NCBI GenBank assembly: GCA_010909725.1
Contig: JAACMV010000003.1
Span: 496,001 to 560,000 of the forward strand
From: Picochlorum sp. 'celeri'
Lineage: Eukaryota; Chlorophyta; Trebouxiophyceae
Length of the DNA: 64,000 nucleotides
Direction of reading: 5' to 3'
The notes under the pieces were generated by a model, which saw nothing but the letters and a program-made list of their open reading frames with translations, did not search any database and was not told the origin of the DNA. The position numbers and the translations under genes are program-made. How positions within the stretch are numbered: position 1 is the stretch's first letter; the number at the start of each line of letters is the position of its first letter. This document shows, one piece after another, positions 43,541-54,281 of the stretch.

Positions 43541-44406
43541 ATGAAATCTTTTTCTGTTATTTGTCTCGGACTGGCTCTGAGTAGCCTAGGGTTGGGACAG
43601 AAGGCTGAAGTACCATCAGCCGGAAACGTCTTGGACCTCTTGCAAGACCCAAAGCTCCAACCTTTCATTCAAATCGTAAGTGGTTGTTTCGAAGACATTT
43701 AAATAGATTTCTGGCATAGCTGAATCCGTATCTGGCGTCTCTTAACACGCGGATGGTTGGAACACCAGAGGTCCATGTGGTGCTTGGCGCTATCCTGCGG
43801 CTAAGAGCGAGCATTCGTTGGGGTTTCCTGTAAAGGCGCCGACTAATTGTGAATTACATAAGACATCGTGACCTTACTAGGGCTTTGGTTGCCTGTGTAG
43901 GTACTCAACAATGCCACAGTATGCCTGTCTGATCCATTCATTCTTGGAGGGGATTTTGATCTTGGCGATTGTCCAGGAATCGAGACATTGCTAGAAGCAG
44001 TCGATGAAAAAATATCAAACCCATCAATTTCTTGTAGCAAAACATGCGTAGATCTGTTCTCAAAAGTACGTTGATGTTAATCCCTCTCGCACCTCGATTC
44101 AAACACCAAAATACTTCAAAAAACTTAAACAATACATGCAGCTCGAACCAGATTGCTCCATGGCATTGCGTACTGCATTCAGTGAGGCCTCAGGAGATAC
44201 TGGGAAATTCGCATCACAGTTTTTTAGCAAGTGTGACGAGGTGGAGAATTCTGTTACAACAACCTCAAGAGGTTCACAATATCTTACTCGGGAGGTACGT
44301 CAATCACGTATTTGATAAGAATTATGTATATTTTTCCTACATTACAAGAGAAATGGGTGTACAGGTATTCGTCGTAGTATTGTCAGTCGTTGCATTCATG
44401 TTGTGA
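43541..44406 (+). CDS. Secreted, probably GPI-anchored cysteine-containing protein
   Basis: Exons 43541-43675, 43901-44065, 44142-44294 and 44365-44406, all phase 0, give 164 aa. A signal peptide (MKSFSVICLGLALSSLGLG) is followed by a domain with six cysteines (VCLSDPF, GDCPG, SCSKTCVDLF, DCSM, KCDE), a Ser/Thr-rich spacer and a short hydrophobic tail (VFVVVLSVVAFML) as expected for a GPI signal. I recognise no family. Its last 11 bp overlap the end of CCZ1 on the opposite strand. Confidence 0.72.
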
Positions 44407-45731
44407 AGCGCATGTGAATTCCTTTGCTGCCTGTAAATTGATCTACTAGCCCCCGCCTAGAGAGGCCCTTTATCGTGACGGACACAGACTTTCTTGATCC
44501 ATCATATACAAGCACTCCCCATGTATCACTGGTTCTGTCACAGACGCAAATGCATCCACCATCATCTGCGAGATGTGTGCCATGATCAAGCAGAGTCGTT
44601 GCAACTGCTCTTGTGTGATGACTACTCGAACTGACCTTTTCTCGAGGTGAGCAAATATATCTCTTCCTGATATCTTCCTGTGTACAGTATCTCGAACCGG
44701 GTATGTGATTAGAAATCCTTGCAGACCCACCCCAAGTTTGTATTGCATCTATAGCATCTTCAACAATTCTGCCAATTTGACCAACAGATACTGAGCCAGG
44801 TTCGTGGCCAGTTGGTGTAGCGAACACAAGGAATGAATCTTGTCCTATGATGAAAATATGGCTCTTGTTCCTTGTGTCTACTACATGTAGCCGCGTAGTT
44901 GACTTGTTCCCTGCCCAAGCCCCCATCATCTTTGGTGCAGGATGCTGCCAAAAGAATCCATATATTCCACTAATGACAAAGCTCCCCAGCAAAGCCGTGG
45001 TTTCATCATCAAAGGAACTAAACAAGCACGTATTGTCTCTGAAAATCACGACATCGGCATGGTTTTCAAATTTGGTTGCAATTAATCCAGACAGCCCTGG
45101 GGGAAGATCTGTCCAACTCACTCCGTGGGTCAGACAGAATGGGTTTCTGAGCTGCTTTCTCAACCACGACCCCTTCTGACACAGATTTTCACCAAAATAA
45201 TTAAGTATCTTGTTTATCAGACTATGCAAGGTCTACAGGACGACAAAACGTGTTGAGATTGCATCAGAAGAAGTGTATGCATAGCAAAGATGTCTCCTGA
45301 CATACCTGTGGAGGGCAGTCTGGGAGCAGGAGTTGAAGAACATCATCAAAATTCCTTATTAACCCTGACAAATTTCCCTCAGTAACATGGTGCCCTAGAT
45401 CAAGCTTTTTCACAAAGATTGCCAAGAACAACTTGGGAAAAGATAGCTCCCCCACAACCCAGTATCCGTCTTCAAACTCTGCAGTCTCAACTTCACCAGG
45501 GGCCTACAAGAGCACTTCTTGATTCGATTAAAATGCCAGAGTATATCAGTATTGAGTTAAATAACGCACCGAATCAAATATAGATAAGAACTGGAGCAAA
45601 CCTTGTAAAAGACCTATAGACCTAACTTGATACTCAACTTCAGTAGTCACAGGGTACCACGCAACTATCTTCTCCGCCTCTTCGCCTTCTTTTCTGCCTT
45701 TATTGTCATCAAATATTCCTAATTGGAACAT
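44396..45731 (-). CDS. CCZ1: Vacuolar fusion protein CCZ1 (Rab7 exchange factor subunit)
   Basis: Exons 45731-45570, 45503-45306 and 45232-44396, phase 0, give 398 aa. The N-terminal longin-like domain starts FQLGIFDDNKGRKEGEEAEK with YPVTTEVEYQVRSIGLLQGL, matching CCZ1. The middle has the DGYWVVGELS strand and later a second longin-type domain. With MON1, CCZ1 activates Rab7 and drives endosome-to-vacuole maturation and autophagosome fusion. It is somewhat shorter than plant CCZ1 (near 500 aa), lacking much of the third domain. The stop overlaps the neighbouring gene end by 11 bp. Confidence 0.84.
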
Positions 45732-46052
45732 ATCTTGCAGAATCCAGCTTCAAACAACGGCTTGCTTGTGTGCCTTCTGGTGTTCAAGTTCCGAAGAGAA
45801 TCAAGGTTGTGTTCCCTTTCACGCACATGGATTCAATAATACACATTTTGAGCGACATTCCAATCTGTCGAAATACTATTTGAAATGACTAATCAGTCTA
45901 CGAGGACTCGTGCTTTAAACCTGGCCCACGAATTTGAGACCCATCCGAGTCGTGAAATTTGAAAATGTGTCATCTCGAATTGCCACCTCCCCAAGTACGA
46001 TCACATCTGGTACCAACCAAATCATATTATCTACACCTATTTACTCTTCAAC
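45732..46052. promoter_or_regulatory. Divergent CCZ1 / SAE1 interval
   Basis: These 321 bp separate two divergent start codons. A short plus-strand frame at 45703-45888 has no features. No repeat or RNA structure is apparent. Confidence 0.35.
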
Positions 46053-47293
46053 ATGGAGGAAACAAAGATGGAAGGGTTGACAGCAGAAGAAGCAGCAGTG
46101 TATGATAGGCAGTTACGAGTTTGGGGTGTGGAGGCTCAACAAAGGTATGATGGCGCAGCAAATATGTCAACAACCATTAAATGATAGATCTTGGCTCAGA
46201 CGTATGTATACAATCACAGGCTAAGGAGTGCAAAGGTGCTAGTTCTTGGTTGCTCTGGGGCAGCTATGGAGGTATGTCTAGTGTTGGGTGTATCTTTCGT
46301 TTGCAGCAATAATCGATTCTGCTTCCTTTCAGGTGATTAAAAATCTAGCTTTAGCTGGTGTTGGAAGCATTGTATTGGTTGATGAACGTACAATAGGGCA
46401 GGTGAATCAAGGAAATTTTCTCATCTCCTCTGAAATGGATGAAAACAGACTGCTCAGTGAGGCATCTGCATGCTCGCTGAGGGAAATGAATCCGCTCGTG
46501 AAGATAGATCATAGCGACAAAAGTCTCACAGATTTTCTAGAAAACGAGCAGGTGGAGAATTTTGGGATTGTATTAGCATTTGATCTATCTTCGAGTGATG
46601 TAGACAAGGTTGATTCTCTTTGCTCGGCTAAAAGCATTCCTTTCGCATGTTGCATTTGCAGGGGAGTTTCTGGGTGGATCTTTTCGAATCCTCAGAATCA
46701 TGAATACGTTGTGGAGGTGAGTGAAGGAATCTTTTCCAATTATTTGTATGGAATGAGAGTTCTAATACGAATCTTGATTACTTGCAGGAGTCTAAAGAGA
46801 ACAAGAATGGCGAAATCGTCAAGCACCTGAAACAGAAGCGAGTCACGGGGATCAAATTTCTGGAAATGCTTGAACAAATACAGTCTGCAGCTCCGAGAAG
46901 AAAGAGTCCAATGTTGGACACACTCAAAAGTGCGTCATGAGAAGAAACCTTCTGTATTACTCTTGTTCAAAGACCTGTTATTGAACACCGGCTAACATTG
47001 TATCCTAATTTGTAGTTTGCATGAAGTATGAGCTGAAAGTTGGGCGGAAAGTATCGTCAGATGATTGGGAAGCTCTGCACACAGACTTGAAAGCGCTTGC
47101 TTCTTCAGAGCAAAATGAACTGGCCCTTCAATCGTACATCCAGGAGGACTTTGGCATCGCTCCTGTTCTGGCTGTTCTTGGCGGTATTCTCTCCAACGAT
47201 GTCATCAAGGTCATTTCAAAGAAAGGAGACCCATCCATTGATAGATTATTTGTGTACAGCATCTTGGATGATGCCGGATGGACTGGTTTTTAA
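46053..47293 (+). CDS. SAE1: SUMO-activating enzyme subunit 1
   Basis: Exons 46053-46144, 46220-46271, 46333-46716, 46788-46929 and 47016-47293 give 315 aa. The start (TAEEAAVYDRQLRVWGVEAQQRLRSAKVLVLG) is diagnostic of SAE1/AOS1, followed by GVGSIVLVDERTIGQVNQGNFL, with the adenylation-fold glycine motif GCSGAAME. The C-terminal part (PVLAVLGGILSNDVIKVISKKG) completes the E1-like fold. As expected it lacks the catalytic cysteine domain, which belongs to its partner SAE2. It starts SUMO conjugation in the nucleus. Confidence 0.94.
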
Positions 47294-47684
47294 AGCCCTG
47301 TAATGCAATGATGTTCTTGTACGGTCATACAACCCGTGGGATGGTCACAAGAAACCTGGAGGAGGATCTCCGTAAACAACCACATTCACACATATCGCAG
47401 GAGATCCGTCACTCACATATTCAAATAGTCATTTACCAAGTGGATTGAATCACATCCACGCACCGCATCTGTATTCAGAGATACAGCGAGGTGAGTTCCC
47501 TCGGGCAACACTTTGAGGCAAGTCTCTCCTGCGATATCAGCGTACGGTTGCACAACAAACATAGTATATTTATTGAAATAACTTCACGAGATATCATCTT
47601 CTTGGCGAATCCACTAATGAGGAGTGATGCGCTGCAGAGTCACCCACTGGCGTAAACAGGAAACGAAACAGACGGGCTTCCAGG
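47294..47684. other. Intergenic interval between SAE1 and QCR8
   Basis: The 391 bp contain no gene, RNA or repeat that I can support. They hold the SAE1 3' end and the QCR8 promoter. Confidence 0.4.
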
Positions 47685-47975
47685 ATGGGCAAGGTTCCTG
47701 TGCGACTGAAGGAAGTAGTATATACTCTCTCACCTTTTGAGCAGAGCGTCATGTCAGGGTTGTGGAAAGATATGCCTCACAAGACTGCCCACTACATGTC
47801 AAAGGTGAGTCTTGTGTACCCTCGTTCTCTGCAATGTTGACAATTCTGATGGCATCCTTGTGTTCCTGTATTGTAGGCTAGAGAAATTGGACTCTGGTTT
47901 GTCTTGCCTCTCTCTGGTGTCTATTGGTTCTGTGATGATTTCAAAGAGAAGGAGAAGCAAGAGCATCGTTTCTGA
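47685..47975 (+). CDS. QCR8: Cytochrome bc1 complex subunit 8
   Basis: Exons 47685-47804 and 47877-47975, phase 0, give 72 aa, the normal length. The N-terminus MGKVPVRLKEVVYTLSPFEQ is nearly identical to the plant ubiquinol-cytochrome c reductase subunit 8, followed by GLWKDMPHK, a membrane segment (GLWFVLPLSGVYWF) and a charged tail ending EHRF. It is a structural subunit of mitochondrial complex III. Confidence 0.95.
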
Positions 47976-48002
47976 GTATGCTTACATGGGTAATTCAGCG
48001 AG

Positions 48003-48321
48003 CTATTTTCTTGGCATTAGCACAACAAATATGTAACAAAAGAATAAAAAATTCACCACCGTTAGAAATTCTAGAAAGTAATTGCCTGGGAAAAAGTCAA
48101 AGGGCTTTAGAACTGTTTCCAGCAACTCCAAGCTGCCATTTCTCACCTGCATCACCGATATCCCGATGCCAAGAATCAGTCACGCGATGAACAAGGCAAG
48201 AAACGATACAGATATTCCAATAACCTACTTGTGTCGGAAGATCGTCAGGTATTTCAAATCCCGGCAGTAATCCACTACCAGCAAACTGACTACTCAGAGC
48301 AAAACTTCGACCGGTTGCCAT
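48003..48321 (-). CDS. Small predicted tail-anchored protein, unknown
   Basis: Exons 48321-48229 and 48146-48003 (GTAGGT donor, GATGCAG acceptor, phase 0) give 78 aa: a soluble N-terminal part (MATGRSFALSSQFAG, PGFEIPDDLPTQ) and one C-terminal membrane segment (FLTVVNFLFFCYIFVVLM) ending PRK. The unspliced frame would stop after 74 codons without the membrane helix. The stop lies 27 bp from the QCR8 stop, the usual convergent spacing here, which supports a real gene. No family is recognised. Confidence 0.5.
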
Positions 48322-48725
48322 CCTCCCATCTCTGACAAATAAAGTCGGTCTAGAGTGCTACAAACAGGTATATCACTGGTAAGAGTGATTGATCAGTCTA
48401 TTGTGTAAGATTTTGCAAACGTACCAGTAGACTACCCGTCTGACCACATGTCAAGCTACTCTGAAATCTCTTGGGACAGAGCATTGCTCAATTACATATA
48501 TATGGGTAAAAATGCCAATTTAAGTTAAAAATTTGATCCGATGATGGGTTCATTGGCATCTTCATCCTTCACCACTTCATTCAGATCTGTCCAGATGGGC
48601 ACCCATGCCATAGCATGGCCATCAAACTTTGAAACCTGGTCTTCCTACCATTCAAGGCTCAGTAATAATTATGGTGAATACTAACAATGTCACCCGAGAC
48701 AAATAAAGCTGCGAATGAGCATCTT
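48322..48725. promoter_or_regulatory. Divergent interval upstream of CDC27
   Basis: These 404 bp lie between the small tail-anchored gene and CDC27. A 47-codon frame at about 48541-48684 looks accidental. The CDC27 frame is open from an ATG at 48687, 13 codons before the chosen start. Confidence 0.35.
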
Positions 48726-50778
48726 ATGGAGAGTCATTTGATTGCTTCCGTTCAAGAGTACCTGGACCTTCACTTGACCAGAAATGCCATCTTCTTGGCT
48801 GAAAGACTGGTAGCACAGTTTCCCAGTGAGAATAATCTGCATCTTCTGGCGACGTGCTACCATCGCTCCGGACAGACGTACAGGGCATACCATCTGTTAC
48901 GAGGTTGGTTGTACAGTTGTTCTGCGGAATGACCTGAGGCATCGGAAACAGGAATTTTTAAAATCTACTATTTGTTATTGCAGGTCTGAATGATACTCCT
49001 TGTCGATACTTGTTCGCTGTGTGCTGTGTGGACTTGGGAAAGTTTACAGAGGCAGAGGAGGTTTTGTCGCCCTCAGAGTCATCAGGCGAGGCACCGTATG
49101 GCGCCCCTGGACTGTTTTTATTGGGTAAGTTGTATCAGTTGACTAATAGGCATAAGACAGCGCACACCCACTTCCAGCAAGCGCTGTCGTTAGACCCACT
49201 CATGTGGTGTGCATTTGAGGGACTCTGTGCTCTTGGAGTAGAGGAAGATACTGCCAATTATTTGCAAATGGAAGCACCTGCAGGACAGAATGAGCAGAAG
49301 AAAAGTGAGACAATCCAAGAAGCATCGCCCGTGGGCCATAATGGGAACAGTCAAACAGTTACTCCAATCTCAGCACCCATTGGTGTGTCTGATCAAGGGA
49401 GCTTTGAGACGCCAGACGTGGTGCCACGAGCAATGCAGCCTCCGCCGATGAAGAAGGGTGGAAAGGATTCCTCATTTGTACCTTTGGTATCTCCTAGATT
49501 ACTGGAGGATAATCAGCTTCTCCACAGTGGAAAATTCTTAGACGAGGGCACCTTACGGAAGGTATGTTCTTTTGCAAAGGCTAGTCTTCTTTTTCTCAGA
49601 TTTATGATGATATAATTCTTGCGTAGATATCAAGTAAGTTATTCGCCGATCCAGCAACAGCTTTAAAGATTGCGCGAGCTCATTCTGAACCTCCCAGTGA
49701 AGACAGAACTCAAAATGTGCAGTCACAGATTCCCTCTACAGTCCATGGGACCCAAAAGTCGCCAGAAGGACAGGCAGCTTGTGTATCACTTTTGCAGATG
49801 TTAGGAGAAGGGTATCGACTCCTCTCTCTGTATAAATGTGGTGAAGCGATTGAGGCATTCTCAAGGGTGCCTTTACAGCATTACTCGACTGGGTGGGTAT
49901 TGCAATGTGTTGGACAGGCATATTTTGAAATGGTGGACTATACTTCGTCGGAAAAAGTATTTCAACAGCTTCGCTCTGTAGATCCATGCAGACTAGAAGG
50001 TCTTGAAGTGTACAGTACAGTACTTTGGCACATGAAGAAAGAGATTGACTTGTGCAATTTGGCACAGGAAGCAATTTCTCTGGATAGACATTCTCCCATT
50101 GCTTGGTGTATCATGGGAAATTGTTTTTCTTTGCAAAAAGAACACGAAACTGCTCTCCGGTTTTTCCAGCGAGCCTTGCAACTGGATCCGACATTCCCGT
50201 ATGCATATACACTGTGTGGACACGAGTATTTTGCAAATGAAGACTTTGAGAAGGGTTTGACATGCTATAGACATGCTCTTCGTCTTAATCCAAGACACTA
50301 CAACGCTTGGTTTGGATCTGGCCATATTTATTTCAGGCAGGAGAAGTACGGGATGGCAGAGTATCATTTCAGGAGAGCTTGTTACATCAATAAGCGGTCT
50401 TCTGTTTTGAAATGCTACCTTGGTATGGCACTTCATAAGGTGAATAGGACATCGGAAGCCAAAGTGGCTCTGAAACGTGCAGTTGAATCGGATCCAAAGA
50501 ATCCATTAGCTAGGTTTGAGTATGCTTCAGTTCTGCTCTCCTTGGGAAATTTAGAAGAATCAGTCACAGAGCTGACCCTCTTGCACGAAGTGGTTCCAAA
50601 AGAGGCTAGCGTGCTGTTCCAAAAAGGAAAAGTACTGAAGCGCTTGGGTCGACAGGACGAGGCATTGAAATGCTTTTCAGATGCTCTGGATTTGCAGCCT
50701 CCTTCAATTGATGTCAATCTGATAAAAGCTGCGATTGATAGAATTTCCATTGCAGATGACGGTGATGATGAGATCTAA
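48726..50778 (+). CDS. CDC27: Anaphase-promoting complex subunit 3
   Basis: Exons 48726-48903, 48984-49561 and 49627-50778 give 635 aa. The chosen start MESHLIASVQEYLDLHL aligns with the plant N-terminus; ATG 48687 would add 13 residues. N-terminal TPRs (NAIFLAERLVAQFPSENNL) lead to a low-complexity middle and at least seven C-terminal TPRs (SLQKEHETALRFFQRALQLD and so on). CDC27/HOBBIT is the APC/C subunit that binds CDH1/CDC20 and drives cyclin breakdown. It is shorter than plant CDC27B (about 740), mainly in the linker. It is convergent with the DCN1-like gene, 53 bp apart. Confidence 0.92.
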
Positions 50779-50831
50779 ATTCATTCAAAGATAATTTGAC
50801 TAGAAAAATATTTATTTGTTATGGATAGACA

Positions 50832-51584
50832 CTAGTTTCCTATCTTTCCTTGTTCCTTAACTAATGCTACGAATTCATCTATCAAGTAAGGCCAAGCACC
50901 AGTTGGATCATACTGCGAAAATGCATCGTCCATGACATCAATGAAATCTAATAATTGCGTCCATGTATCCTTAGAAATGGCCTTTTTATGATGCTCTTGC
51001 AGGAACTCGCACCAGAGATCAATATATTTCCATTTCTCTTTGGTGATAAGGAGAGGCCAGACTGACAGAGCCACATCCAATTGCAAGCATTTCTGGTTGT
51101 TCTCTCTACTAAACATGAAAGCGTACTCGTAAATTTCTTTAAATTTCTTTCTATCGTTCAGTTCCTTCCTTAAAGATGGGATCGCTGCTTTCAGCGACGT
51201 GATTGAATCCACCCCAATATCCTCCAATCCTCCCTCAAACTCTTCCTCTGTGAATTCACCCATTGTCTGGGCATCCATATGCCAGCATATCACTATCATG
51301 ACTACATCTTCTGGCGCGATCCCAATATCTTCGCAAAACCGGATTATTCCCTCGGCTAGAACCTTCTTTGCCGTCTTATCCTCATACTCCAAATACAAGT
51401 CGTGTAGAGCCTTATTCCTCCCTCTGCCCATGCTCCCACCTCTGCCTGATAGATACATATTGACAGCATGCTCCAAATCCCAATAACATGAATTCAAGTA
51501 TGTGACTGCCTCCTTGGCATTCGAGTTCGTCACGCGAACAAATGAGCTCACCTTTGCCTTTTGCTCTTTCGACATGCTCCCCAT
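50832..51584 (-). CDS. DCN1-like protein (cullin neddylation factor)
   Basis: Single exon, 250 aa. An N-terminal UBA-like segment (QKAKVSSFVRVTNSNAKEAV, YLNSCYWDLEHAVNMYL) is followed by a potentiating-neddylation (PONY) domain: EGIIRFCEDIGIAPEDV, a Trp-rich WPLLITKEKWKYIDLWCEFL and TWTQLLDFIDVMDDAFSQYD, all standard. DCN1 binds UBC12 and cullins to promote NEDD8 transfer. Length is normal for the plant family. Confidence 0.93.
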   Translation of the reverse strand: MGSMSKEQKAKVSSFVRVTNSNAKEAVTYLNSCYWDLEHAVNMYLSGRGGSMGRGRNKALHDLYLEYEDKTAKKVLAEGIIRFCEDIGIAPEDVVMIVICWHMDAQTMGEFTEEEFEGGLEDIGVDSITSLKAAIPSLRKELNDRKKFKEIYEYAFMFSRENNQKCLQLDVALSVWPLLITKEKWKYIDLWCEFLQEHHKKAISKDTWTQLLDFIDVMDDAFSQYDPTGAWPYLIDEFVALVKEQGKIGN

Positions 51585-51659
51585 TGTTCAATTCGTCTAT
51601 TCAATCTGCATGAACATCAAAGGAGGGTCGCACATTGTATCAACAACCTGATTCAAATC

Positions 51660-51931
51660 CTAATATTCGCCTACCTTGAACCCTTCAGCCCTAAGACACG
51701 CTTTGTGAGCTTCGATCAGTTTCTGACACTCTTCTGAATCGGGGCCGTGGAGAGCAATGCACTCGTCTCTCACTTTCTGCAGTATCATAACATCCCATGT
51801 AATTAATAGATGACCACAAATTCAAAAGGGAAAGGCGTCCAATGACAAACCTTTGTCTCTGGGCAGGCGCAGCAAATCTTCTTGGTAGGTTTCTTTTCCT
51901 GCGTCAGATCCGTTGCGCCACTCTTATTCAT
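51660..51931 (-). CDS. COX17: Mitochondrial copper chaperone COX17
   Basis: Exons 51931-51851 and 51776-51660, phase 0, give 65 aa. The copper-binding KKICCACPETK and the twin CX9C cysteines (DECIALHGPDSEEC, then AHKACLRAEGF) are complete. COX17 hands copper to SCO1 and COX11 for cytochrome oxidase assembly in the intermembrane space. The C-terminus may instead be spliced after FK to a three-residue last exon near 51605, which would end FKIE; the difference is trivial. Confidence 0.93.
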
Positions 51932-52188
51932 TCTGAGGATAGAGTACTCTTGAATGTATTAATTTGGAACATTGCTGGCCACAGTATGACTCCTTCAGGA
52001 AATTGTTCATCAGGATGGTGATGAGACACAGACCTGATCGAGCAGGACCCATCAGTCAAGGAAATGCATCACAGTGTTACTATTGCATCATCGGGCAGAT
52101 GAGACTACATTGTATAAATAATTGGCTTATTAGCCATACATAGGAGGCATTAACGTTGAAAGGCCTTGGGTTGTGTGCCAGAGGAAGG

Positions 52189-54272
52189 ATGGACAAGTTC
52201 ACTTTCCAAGTTTCGACGAAGAAGAATCCCTACCAGGTGGGTCACGAGGGCTATAGTTTTGTTACAAAACATCTGAAATCATCTATAACTGGCTTGGATT
52301 CCGTTTGTGATGCAGAAACAAAAGGAGAGGGAAGAGAAGAGGAGAAAGGTATGTCTATGTGATATCATGGTTTGAAGACCGTGTCATGTTGGTCACTGGA
52401 TGCTGCATGTATTTCAGAGAGATGAAGAAGAGACTGAGAAAGTTTTGCAAGATTTTGAAAAGGACTTTGGTGGCGTGACACATGCATCTTCTGGTAAAGG
52501 TGGGGGACAGGTTCGGAAGGTCAGAAGAAAGCAGAGTGTCTTTGGATCTGATCAAGAAGATGAGTCAGAGGAAGACTGCAGACAAGCAGAGCAGAAAGTG
52601 CATATTAATCCAGAGGTATGTAGATCTTTTGTGCCGTTGTTCGCGAGGATTTATCGAAGTATGTGATTGCTTTTTTTCTTCTTGAAGGAGCCCTTGAAAG
52701 CTCATCACATGGTATCAAAGGGTGGCAAAGTAAGGAAGATGGATATACTTTTGGAAAATTTGAAAAGGTATCGTATTTATCTGTGAAGTAGTTGTAATGT
52801 TCATGGTGGTATGAGGAGCAATTTGCCCATGTTGCAGGGAGCAAGCAGAGAGAGAAATGAAGAAAGATTGTGGAGATGTAGGCATCAAGGAGAGCAGAAA
52901 AGAAGTCGAGTCAGAAGAGTCGACAAACTTGGTTCTGAAACATTTGGCACCTGATATTGATGAGAGCACTCTTATGCACGAGTTTGGTCGATTTGGTCCT
53001 ATTGCTAGTGTCAAAATTATGTGGCCACGCGATGAGGAGCAGAGGCGAAGGGGTTGGAACACTGGATTCGTAGCATTTATGGTGCGCCAAGATGCCGTGA
53101 AAGCTTTGAAAGAGATGGATGGAATCATGTTTCACAATCATAGGCTGGGACTGGCATGGGGAGAAAATGTCCCAATACCAGCCGTCCCACTCTGGCCTCC
53201 TTCCTCTACTGCGGTGAACCCAGAATCGACAAGGAAAAGATCGATCGATGGGCCACCAATTAAGGAGAAGATCAATGGTAAAGGTCCGGAAGTGATCATT
53301 GAAGTTCCAAAAGACGAAAGGACAAGGTTCATAATTGACGCCTTGGCTCTTTATGTGGTCAAGGATGGATTTGACTTTGAGCAGGCAATACTACAAAATG
53401 AAAAAGATAACGAACTATATAACTTTGTCTGGGATAAAAAATGTTCAGATCATCTGTATTATCGATGGAGACTCTGGAGTCTGTCAAATGGAGACTCATT
53501 AAGCTCATGGAAAGTAGATCCATTCCTAATGTTCAAAAATAGTTCATTGTGGGTACCCCCTGCTACCAGCCTTATCAAATCTCTGAAAACTAGTAATTCT
53601 ACACTAGTTTCCAAGACTGAGCATGGGCTTCAACCACTTGGGACATTTGGGAGTGAACGCCTTAATGAATTACTTTCCAGCTTGACCTCTGAGAGAAAGT
53701 TGGTTGCGGATGCAATGCTCTTTATAATCTCTAACTCGGAGAGCTCTGTGGAAATATCCAGAATTCTGATGGAATTCTTCCTATCAAAAGATAGTAACGT
53801 GCAGAAGAAATTAGACGTGTTGTACCTTATATCTGATGTGCTTTATAATGCATCAGCACCTGTACAAAATGCCTCGCAGTACAGGCCAATTCTCCAAGAT
53901 GTGCTTCCAGACATGTTCGAGAGTCTGCAAGAGTGTTATTTAAATGCACCCAGTAGAATGACGCAAGAACATATTCGAAAACGAGTGCTTCGCGTGTTGA
54001 GGGCCTGGAATGGCTGGTATATATTTCAGGAAGAATATTTGCAAGGTCTGCAAGCAACATTTTTGAGAGGCCGGATAGATCCTTCTGGCGCAGTCAAAGT
54101 TATGGATGATCTTCCAAACGATAGCGCTGTGCTAGAATACAAGAGAAAATTAGAGAAAATGAATATTGCGGAGATAGAGAACGAATGCAAGAGGAGAGGT
54201 GTCAGCAGGAAAGGCACTCACAGTGACATGACCACTAGATTACTCACAGTCCAAACGTACATCAATCATTAG
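52189..54272 (+). CDS. RRC1/SR140-like U2 snRNP-associated splicing factor
   Basis: Exons 52189-52236, 52316-52348, 52418-52615, 52688-52767 and 52838-54272 give 597 aa. A charged N-terminus with GGKVRKMDILLENLKREQ precedes an RRM (NLVLKHLAPDIDESTLMHEF), a SURP module (RTRFIIDALALYVVKDGFDFE), a CID-type domain (KLDVLYLISDVLYNASAP) and a short SAP-like end (ECKRRGVSRKGTHSDM). This domain order is that of SR140 and plant RRC1, a splicing factor also involved in phytochrome B signalling. The 52688 acceptor is AAG rather than CAG or TAG. The gene ends 9 bp from the next one. Confidence 0.9.
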
Positions 54273-54281
54273 ATCTTATCG

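Noticed and set aside
48541..48684. 47-codon frame upstream of CDC27
   Set aside because: No family features, and it ends just before the CDC27 start region; probably leader or promoter sequence.
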